Shown: piece after piece, positions 58,023 through 64,000 of the stretch
How positions within the stretch are numbered: position 1 is the stretch's first letter
Layout: each line of letters begins with the position of its first letter
DNA from: Thermohalobaculum sp039816045
GTDB taxonomy: Bacteria > Pseudomonadota > Alphaproteobacteria > Rhodobacterales > Rhodobacteraceae
Assembly: GCA_039816045.1 (NCBI GenBank)
Contig: JBCBYB010000021.1
Span: 20,343-84,342, forward strand
Length of the DNA: 64,000 nucleotides
Direction: 5' to 3'
Notes under the pieces: model-generated
Told to the model about the DNA's origin: nothing
Databases searched by the model: none
The model's input: the letters and a program-made list of their open reading frames with translations, nothing else
Program-made: the position numbers and the translations under genes

Positions 58023-58371
58023 TCACGCGACGCGGGATGGCGGTGCACCCCAGCTCGGCCGTCGCCAGTCGATGACTTCCCAGAGCATCGCGAGCTGCGC
58101 CGGGGTGAGCCGTGCTGTCCCGTCCGCCGGAGAGGGCCAGGGAAAACGCCCGCGCTCGAGCACCTTGTAGTAGAGGCAGAAGCCCTGGCCATCCCAGTAG
58201 AGCAGCTTCACCCGGTCGCCGCGGCGCCCCCGGAACGCGAACACAGCGCCGGAGCACGGGTCTTGGCGCAGAACGTGTCTCGTGCGACTGCCGCGAGGCC
58301 CGCGATCCCCTCCGCATGTCGGTGACACCGCAGGCGAGATAGACCTTCACGCCCGTGCCGGGGCCGATCAT
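58023..58371 (-). pseudogene. IS66 TnpB (Orf2), frameshifted
   Basis: Begins MIGPGTGVKVYLACGVTDMR in one frame, then IAGLAAVARD in a second, then VLRQDPCSGAVFAFRGRRGD to WRRPSWGAPPSRVA in a third. So two frameshifts lie between about 58270 and 58310. The parts are otherwise standard TnpB. Overlaps tnpA by four bases. Confidence 0.8.
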
Positions 58372-58757
58372 GCCGCCTCCGCCGCACGGATCAGCGCCGT
58401 CAGCACACCCGGCGCGATCGATGCCGGCGTCCGCAGCACCCGCCCCTTGCGCAGCGTGATCTCGATCAGCCCGTCGCAGCCAGGCTCATCGGGTGGCAAC
58501 CCGCCGTCGCCAGCGCTTCCGACGAACTCGACCGCCAGAAACGGCCCGCCCGTCTCGTCGACGAGCCGCCCCCGGCGCATGTCCGAGCGCCACTGATAGA
58601 TGTGCTGGCGTGTAATCCCATGCCGCCGGGCAACCTCCGTGACCGTGACGTCCGGAGCCGCCGCCTCTACAAGGATCGCGACCTTCTCACCATCCGACCA
58701 TCGCCGCCGACGCTCGGGCCCGGCCAGGATCTCCTGCGCCATGTCCCATCCTCTCAA
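58368..58757 (-). CDS. IS66 TnpA (Orf1)
   Basis: A 129-residue IS66 accessory protein with a helix-turn-helix (DVTVTEVARRHGITRQHIYQ WRSDMRRG). Intact, unlike tnpB and tnpC. Start could be ATG at 58757 or the better MAQEIL at 58742. Coupled to tnpB by ATGA overlap. Confidence 0.85.
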   Translation of the reverse strand: MRGWDMAQEILAGPERRRRWSDGEKVAILVEAAAPDVTVTEVARRHGITRQHIYQWRSDMRRGRLVDETGGPFLAVEFVGSAGDGGLPPDEPGCDGLIEITLRKGRVLRTPASIAPGVLTALIRAAEAA

Positions 58758-58798
58758 GCGACGTCGTTACCGACGTCAATTGAGATCCAGTTCGCAGA

Positions 58799-59134
58799 TC
58801 AAATCAGGAACCCGCAAGGCGGTCCCGACCGGCCGGTTACCTTCGGCAGGCGGATTGGGTTTTCCTCGGCCTGGGCACGCAGATCAGCCAAGATGGCTGG
58901 CGGGACAAGCCGAACGGCCAATCAGATCCCAGCGGGCACAAGCAGCAAGTCGTCCAAGTGGCCGATCACCGGGATCACATCAGGGATGAGATCGATTGGG
59001 CTGAGCGCATATGCGGCCACCGCCCCGGCCAGCACCTTGGCGTACCACGGCACCCTCGGATCCCGCGCCGCAAGCCAAAGCACCGCAACCTCTCGCAAGA
59101 GCGCCGCAACCCAGGCCCGCAGGCGCGCAAGCAT
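58799..59134 (-). pseudogene. YkvA-family (DUF1232) gene with internal stop
   Basis: A YkvA membrane protein: REVAVLWLAARDPRVPWYAK, AAYALSPIDLIPDVIPVIGH, LDDLLLVPAGI, then TGA (58922-58924) where most relatives have Trp, then LAVRLVPPAILADLRAQAEE in the same frame to the normal end at 58799. The truncated product keeps the DUF1232 core and might still function. It starts 5 bases after pyrG, and the IS66 copy lies just beyond. Confidence 0.75.
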
Positions 59135-59138
59135 GGGA

Positions 59139-60794
59139 TCAGACCAAACGGCTCTGTGCCAAAGCCGCCCGCACGAAGTCGCGGAACAATGGATGCGGAT
59201 CAAGCGGCTTCGACTTCAACTCTGGGTGAAATTGAACGCCGATATACCAAGGGTGGTTAGGCAGCTCGACGATCTCCGGCAGTTTCCCGTCCGGCGACAT
59301 CGCGGAGAACATCATCCCTGCGGCCTCGAGTTGCGGACGGTACTTGACCGATACCTCATAGCGGTGGCGGTGCCGCTCGCTGATCCGGTCCGATCCGTAG
59401 ATCTCTGCGACGCGGCTGCCCTTCTCCAACCAGGCGTCATAGGCACCGAGGCGCATGGTGCCGCCTTTGTCGTCCCCTGTGGTGCGCTGGATCGTGCGGT
59501 TGCCCTCAAGCCATTCCTTAAGATGGTAGATCACTGGCTCAAACCGCCGCGCGCTACCGGCCGCAGCGGCTTCGAGATCGAACTCCTCCGATCCCGCCGT
59601 CGCAATCCCGGCAAGGTTCCGTGCGGCCTCGATCACCGCCATTTGCATGCCGAGACAAATGCCGAAGTAAGGCACTCCCCGCTCTCGCGCGAATTGCGCC
59701 GCACGGATCTTACCCTCTGTCCCACGCTCGCCAAAGCCGCCCGGCACAAGGATGCCATTGAACCCCTCCAAGAGCGGCGCCGGGTCCTCCCGCTCAAAGA
59801 CCTCCGCGTCGAGCCACTCGGTCTCCACCCGGATGCGGTTGGCAATCCCGCCATGGGTGAGTGCCTCTGCGATGCTCTTATAGGCGTCTTCAAGCTGGGT
59901 GTACTTGCCCACGATCGCAATTCGCACCTTGCCATCGGGCTTCCGGATCGCATCAACCACGCCGTCCCAAGGCGTCAACGTGGGGCGGGGTGCTGGGTGG
60001 ATCTGGAATGCGTCCAAGACCGCCTGGTCAAGTCCGACTGCGTGATAGGCCAGCGGCGCCTCATAGATCGACGCCAGATCCATCGCCGGCACCACCGCAT
60101 CGCTCCGCACATTGCAGAAAAGCGCGATCTTATCGATTTCCTTCTGCGGGATCTCATGCTCGGTCCGACAGACCAGCACATCGGGTGTGATGCCGATGGC
60201 GCGCAGTTCTTTCACGGAGTGTTGGGTCGGCTTGGTCTTGAGCTCACCGCTCGCCGCGATCCAGGGCAACAGTGTCAGATGGACGAATATGCACTCTCCG
60301 CGCGGACGGGACTGGGAAAACTGTCGAATTGCTTCGAAGAACGGCAACCCTTCAATGTCGCCAACGGTGCCACCGATTTCGCAGAGCATGAAGTCGGCAT
60401 CGCCCTCACCGATCGCGAGCCAGTTTTTGATCTCGTCGGTCACATGGGGGATCACCTGAATAGTCTTTCCCAAGTAATCGCCGCGGCGCTCCTTCTCGAG
60501 CACGTTAGAATAGATCCGCCCAGAGGACACGCTATCCGTCCGCCGCGCCGCAACCCCCGTAAAGCGCTCGTAGTGACCAAGATCGAGATCCGTCTCTGCC
60601 CCGTCATCCGTGACGAAAACCTCGCCGTGCTCGAAAGGGCTCATGGTGCCGGGATCGACGTTTAGATAGGGGTCGAGTTTGCGTAGCCGAACGGTAAAGC
60701 CGCGCGCTTGCAAAAGCGCTCCGAGGGCCGCTGCCGCAAGGCCTTTTCCAAGGCTCGAGACAACGCCACCAGTGATAAACACGTACCGTGCCAT
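59139..60794 (-). CDS. pyrG: CTP synthase
   Basis: A 551-residue CTP synthase that aminates UTP using glutamine. N-terminal synthetase domain: RYVFITGGVVSSLGKGLAAA and LDPYLNVDPGTMSPFEHGEV. C-terminal class I glutaminase: nucleophile Cys in YFGICLGMQMAVIEAARN, and the catalytic His-Glu in WYIGVQFHPELKSKPLDPHP. ATG at 60794 (frame upstream not used). The secG gene that often precedes pyrG in this group is not seen. Confidence 0.97.
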   Translation of the reverse strand: MARYVFITGGVVSSLGKGLAAAALGALLQARGFTVRLRKLDPYLNVDPGTMSPFEHGEVFVTDDGAETDLDLGHYERFTGVAARRTDSVSSGRIYSNVLEKERRGDYLGKTIQVIPHVTDEIKNWLAIGEGDADFMLCEIGGTVGDIEGLPFFEAIRQFSQSRPRGECIFVHLTLLPWIAASGELKTKPTQHSVKELRAIGITPDVLVCRTEHEIPQKEIDKIALFCNVRSDAVVPAMDLASIYEAPLAYHAVGLDQAVLDAFQIHPAPRPTLTPWDGVVDAIRKPDGKVRIAIVGKYTQLEDAYKSIAEALTHGGIANRIRVETEWLDAEVFEREDPAPLLEGFNGILVPGGFGERGTEGKIRAAQFARERGVPYFGICLGMQMAVIEAARNLAGIATAGSEEFDLEAAAAGSARRFEPVIYHLKEWLEGNRTIQRTTGDDKGGTMRLGAYDAWLEKGSRVAEIYGSDRISERHRHRYEVSVKYRPQLEAAGMMFSAMSPDGKLPEIVELPNHPWYIGVQFHPELKSKPLDPHPLFRDFVRAALAQSRLV

Positions 60795-61065
60795 GGATCC
60801 CCGCAGATGTTGGGGGTTTCGGTTACGCCGCCACCCCATCTAGCGCTACGGGACTTGAGGGATACAGCATCTGCCAATGCCCGGCAAGGGTGGAAACGCC
60901 CTTTTTAGCGCCACACCTCTTGGCAGCGGTCTGCATCAGAAAGCCTACGGCACAGATCATTCCATCCCTTAGCCTTCATTCAAGAGGGGACGCGCTGGAC
61001 GTGCCCTCGACACTAGAAAGGGGGTATTTATTCATAGCTAGCCAAATCTTGCCCTTCTCCCTTGA

Positions 61066-62187
61066 TCAGGGCCGCGCGGCCGTGCCGCGGGGGTGTTCGG
61101 CCACGACCTTGCAGGCCTTGAGGATCTGCACCGTGCCTGCAATCCCGCGGACCTCCACGCCTTGGCCGATCAGGGTGAAGGGCAAGCTGCATTGCCGTCC
61201 TTCGAACGAGACGAGCCCATCGATACCGACCTTTCGGCTGACCGCCACGTCGAAGGGGACCGGCCACGGATCGGGCAGCGGGGTCAACAGCCGATTCTCG
61301 GCATCCCATGCCTCGGTCACGCTCGTGCCTGTTGCGGGGCAGCGTCGCGCGAGATCCCTCTCATTGAGCCGCCTGTCCGTCCAAGCTTGAAGGTCCTCGA
61401 GGGTGTCGAAAGCCTGGTTATAGGGATCTGTGCCATGGCTCTGGTCGCGAACCCGGCGCTCGACTTTGCCCTTCGCCTGAGGCTGGCGTGGCGGGCAGGC
61501 ATCGACATGAAACTTCAGTGTGTTCGCGAACGCCGAGGTCAGGTCGGGTTGATCGTGCCCGCCATTCGACCGTGGTGCACCCGCACCCTTGGATATCGCG
61601 GTCTTCTCATTGTCGATCCGCGCAGTCGCCGCAACGCCGCCAAGGCGCTGAAAACATTGGAGATGGCACGAAGTCCAGGACAGCATGTCCTTCGACCGAG
61701 CCCAGACAATCGCCTCTTTCCGGCTGTGCGAGAGAACCATGTGCAAGGCGACAAGATCGACCGCCTCATCGCCGAGGATCACGCTCGGGAAATGTGCCCA
61801 GTCGATCTGAACTTGGGCGCCCGGCGGGGTCTCGACCCGGCGCCGCGCCCGGATCCGGGGGGACGAATAGCTCCGCTTCCAGAACCGCTGCACCGACCGC
61901 AGGCTGCCGTCATAGCCGTGCTCGCGCACGAGCCAGGCATACAACGCGGCGAGGTTCAGCCCCGAACCCTCCGTCGATCGCCGCCAGTGCTCAATCGCAT
62001 CCCCATAGGCCGCTGCCTTGTGCGCCTGCGCGCTCCGACCATCGACCGCGCCCGATCGCATCCGGCGCACGTGAAACCGAACCGCGCCCTCGCTCACCCC
62101 AAGCAGACGGGCAATCTCTGGGCCCGTCACGCCACGTTCTTCCAGAACCTTGATTGTCATACGAGCCTCTTCGCTGAGCCGGCTCAT
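61066..62187 (-). pseudogene. IS21-family IstA transposase, 3'-truncated
   Basis: A 373-residue IstA frame with N-terminal helix-turn-helix (VTGPEIARLLGVSEGAVRFH) and the DDE core (GAQVQIDWAHFPSVILGDEA, ATARIDNEKTAI, QAKGKVERRVRDQ), so the catalytic part is whole. It stops after HPRGTAARP where a normal IstA runs another 100 or more residues. No istB follows toward pyrG. An inverted repeat (62231-62259) marks the upstream end. A dead IS21 fragment. Confidence 0.8.
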
Positions 62188-62230
62188 GCACTGCCCCTGA
62201 GTTCTTCTGCCCAGGTCCTTCTTGGCCGGA

Positions 62231-62259
62231 GGCGACAGCCCGTAAAACTGGGTGTCGCC
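62231..62259. repeat. Inverted repeat at the IS21 upstream end
   Basis: GGCGACA (62231-62237) pairs with TGTCGCC (62253-62259) around 15 bases, about 45 bases upstream of the IstA start. It may be a terminal or subterminal element of the IS21 copy or its promoter region. Confidence 0.4.
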
Positions 62260-62294
62260 TTAGCTCGTCACTCGCATGTCGCTTTACACGAAGA

Positions 62295-62418
62295 CATGAT
62301 CGCGTTCATCGACGATCACCGTGAGGCCTACGGGCTCGAGCCAATCGCGAACATCCCGCCCGCCGAAGCCGAGGCGAGCTACTACGCGCAGATAGACGCC
62401 GTGGCCGCCGCAGCGTAG
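62295..62418 (+). pseudogene. IS3-family OrfB remnant with internal deletion
   Basis: MIAFIDDHREAYGLEPI is the usual beginning of an IS3-type OrfB integrase, and NIPPAEAEASYYAQIDAVAA is a usual ending; here they are joined in a 40-codon frame, so nearly the whole catalytic core has been lost by an internal deletion that keeps the frame. Confidence 0.65.
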
Positions 62419-62456
62419 CTTACGCGAAACCGCCTCCGACAAATGCGGGGCGGTTC

Positions 62457-62579
62457 ACAGGCCGGTGTGTCACACCAGCGCTGTGCCTCAAAGTGCTTGC
62501 GCGCAGCTTCCTCGTTCGGGAACCTCTGAAAGAACTCGAAGGTGCCCAGGGTCTCGGGCTCGCGCTGTTTCGGCATCAT
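62457..62579 (-). pseudogene. IS1595-family transposase 5' fragment
   Basis: TLGTFEFFQRFPNEEAARKH followed by FEAQRWCDTPAC is the N-terminus of an IS1595 (ISXO2-like) transposase, up to where the zinc ribbon begins. After about 41 codons the frame leaves the family; the rest is lost. Lies against the IS3 remnant on the other strand. Confidence 0.65.
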
Positions 62580-62754
62580 TATATCCCCTCTTTGTGGGGA
62601 TATAACCAGCCATCCCGGCTCGCCGCGCTAGGGAAAAAGTGGCTAGCTGAGTATATAGTACCCAAATAGAGTTACAGGCAGCTTAGTTCCCGTGCAAACG
62701 GAGAGCGGCCCGCCATTGCATCGCGGATACGGGACGTGTATTTCGATCTAAGCT

Positions 62755-62831
<77 letters not shown>

Positions 62832-63082
62832 ACGTTCTCAGTGGCTTACTTCCTGTCATCGGCTCGGGCTCCAGAAATCCGCTCATCTATCCGCTCAGTT
62901 TCGCTGCTCCATAGTACTCAGCGCGTGGCTCTGATGATCCGGGCTGTATTGCCGGTACACGGCTTCCAGAGTCGCCGCGATCGCGTCGAAGTGGTCCGCA
63001 GCGTCCTCGCGCAACCCTTGCTGTTACCCCCGGGATTTCCTCCATGTGATGCTCGTGTTCGGGTTAGCGAGAGGACCGGACG

Positions 63083-63387
63083 AAGAAGCGATCTTCACGC
63101 TCCGCGCGCGCCGTCAGCGAGGAGCAGATCATTGCGATCCTGCGGGAACAGGAAGCAGGCGCGAAGACAGCAGACGTGTGTCGCCGGCATGGGATCAGCA
63201 GCGCCACGTTCTATGCTTGGCAGTCGAAGTTCGGCGGCATGGAGCCGTCGGACGCCAAGCGGCTGAGGGCGCTTGAGGCATCGCGCAGCGATGGGCGCGC
63301 AGCGTCGAACGCGAAGCTGAAGCGGCTCTATGCCGACGCCATGCTCGACAACGCCGGGCTGCGAGACCTTCTCGGCCGAAATCTATG
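63083..63387 (+). pseudogene. IS3-family OrfA remnant
   Basis: An IS3 OrfA (helix-turn-helix) with no clear ATG: VSEEQIIAILREQEAGAKTA, VCRRHGISSATFYAWQSKFG and KLKRLYADAMLDNAGLRDLL. After LRDLLGRN the similarity stops at about 63387 and OrfB is missing. Probably from a different IS3 copy than the fragment at 62295, or its displaced half. Confidence 0.7.
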
Positions 63388-63627
63388 GTCCACCCTGCCT
63401 GTGCAACGGTCTTCGGTGGTGACTTCAGAGTTTGCGCAAATGCTCCGGCCTCTCGCGCGTGGGCCGGTTCTCCGGCCAGGCCATGATGAGATCCGCACGC
63501 TCGGTTTCCAATTGGCCGGTTCGGGCACGAAGCCCGCTTTCAGACCGGATTTACCGAACGTCGATCGACCCTCTCGTCATCACGTCGAACCTCGCACGCC
63601 TCTCCGGCGGTGCCGGACCGCGTAAAT

Positions 63628-64000
63628 TCAGGCGGCGGCCAACGGCGGGCGCCGCTCATAGGTGGCGCCTGTTCCTGTCAGGACGACCCAGACGATGCGG
63701 GCGATCTTGGCGGCGAGCGCCACCACAGCCTTGTTGGCGTGCATGCGCGCCCTCAGCGCGTCCACCCAGCCACCGAGCCGATCCGTCGATCGGTCGAGGT
63801 GCATCATGACCGAACGCGCCCCGTGCACGATGAGGGTGCGCAGGTCGCTGCTTCCCTTCTTCGCGATGCCGAGGAGCGTTTGCTTGCCCCCGGTCGAGTG
63901 TTGCCTTGGTACGAGCCCGAGCCAGGCGGCCACGTCGCGCGCTGTTCGGAACCGAGAGGGATCGCCAATCGCCGCGAGGATGGCGGTCGCGCCGAGCGCG
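63628..64000 (-). CDS. IS110-family transposase, C-terminal part (runs off window)
   Basis: At least 123 residues of an IS110 (Transposase_20) protein: RDVAAWLGLVPRQHSTGGKQ then LLGIAKKGSSDLRTLIVHGA, then RARMHANKAVVALAAKIARI and a normal end. The catalytic Ser lies in the C-terminal region as usual. The N-terminal DEDD part is beyond the right edge, so completeness is unknown. Confidence 0.85.
   Translation of the reverse strand, partial: ALGATAILAAIGDPSRFRTARDVAAWLGLVPRQHSTGGKQTLLGIAKKGSSDLRTLIVHGARSVMMHLDRSTDRLGGWVDALRARMHANKAVVALAAKIARIVWVVLTGTGATYERRPPLAAA

Larger units (their letters stand above)
56377..58770. mobile_element. Degenerate IS66-family insertion sequence
   Basis: A three-gene IS66 copy (tnpA, tnpB, tnpC on the minus strand). 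Both ends begin GTAA on the outward strand (GTAACCGGTCGATC from 56377; GTAACGACGTCGCT reading left from 58770), the IS66 terminus style, but inner match is weak and flanking 8-bp repeats do not match, so ends are approximate. All but tnpA are damaged, so the element is dead unless helped in trans. Confidence 0.75.

Noticed and set aside
58602..60665. 687-codon open frame opposite pyrG
   Set aside because: Antisense of pyrG, tnpA and ykvA combined; no recognisable domains.

Overview
The window looks like chromosomal DNA of a Rhodobacteraceae-type alphaproteobacterium (Rhodobacterales). Base composition is high in G+C. Several gene orders support this: ffh - GNATs - chorismate mutase - rpsP - rimM; a two-helix HIG1-like small protein next to a PduO-type adenosyltransferase and followed by etfB-etfA-hbd; gltD - GFA - 64-aa membrane protein - gltB; and a VPLPA-type C-terminal sorting signal. 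The assignment is inference from layout and protein style, not from a search.

Region by region. 1-7021 (minus): one long, mostly overlapping operon starting at ffh, with six tandem GNAT acetyltransferase paralogues, chorismate mutase, rpsP, bluB, rimM and a small unknown gene. 7225-9486 (plus): a perfect FNR box, an intact and a frameshifted universal stress protein gene, and a 450-aa protein I do not recognise. 9531-20981: a class III nucleotidyl cyclase with an SH3-like domain, trhO, a decayed imine-reductase-like gene, an acyl-CoA ligase, an HI0933-type flavoprotein, small proteins, a membrane pentapeptide-repeat protein, an amidinotransferase, an HNH protein and an SDR. 21025-27147: HIG1-like protein, corrinoid adenosyltransferase, a nonsense-interrupted unknown gene, lytic transglycosylase, etfBA, a VPLPA-CTERM protein and hbd.

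27250-39994 is the most interesting part: a tricarboxylate uptake and catabolism locus. It has tctC, a TctA-TctB fusion, an isopropylmalate-dehydrogenase-like enzyme, a PrpF/GalD-like isomerase, a 2-hydroxyacid dehydrogenase, a GntR/FCD regulator, an AbrB-type membrane protein and the tricarballylate dehydrogenase pair tcuAB. The same operator-like sequence (TTGTATCC N3 TGTATACAG) occurs at both ends of the locus, upstream of a 66-aa ORF with its own terminator and in the abrB/tcuA divergent gap. I propose these genes form one GntR-controlled regulon for a tricarballylate-like or aconitate-like substrate.

40083-48024: pgi, a MetX-like hydrolase and a translationally coupled set (epimerase, FAD oxidoreductase, methyltransferase, GtrA flippase) facing a polytopic glycosyltransferase-like protein, probably for a lipid-linked surface glycan. 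48082-54698: glutamate synthase genes. 54928-64000: uppP, a damaged IS66 copy, a nonsense-interrupted ykvA, pyrG, and a patch of broken IS21, IS1595, IS3 and IS110 pieces around a tRNA-Arg(CCG).

A recurring feature is freshly broken genes, most damaged by one or two visible lesions (7-bp duplication, single nonsense codons, compensating frameshifts). These may be real decay or, for single-base cases, sequence errors.
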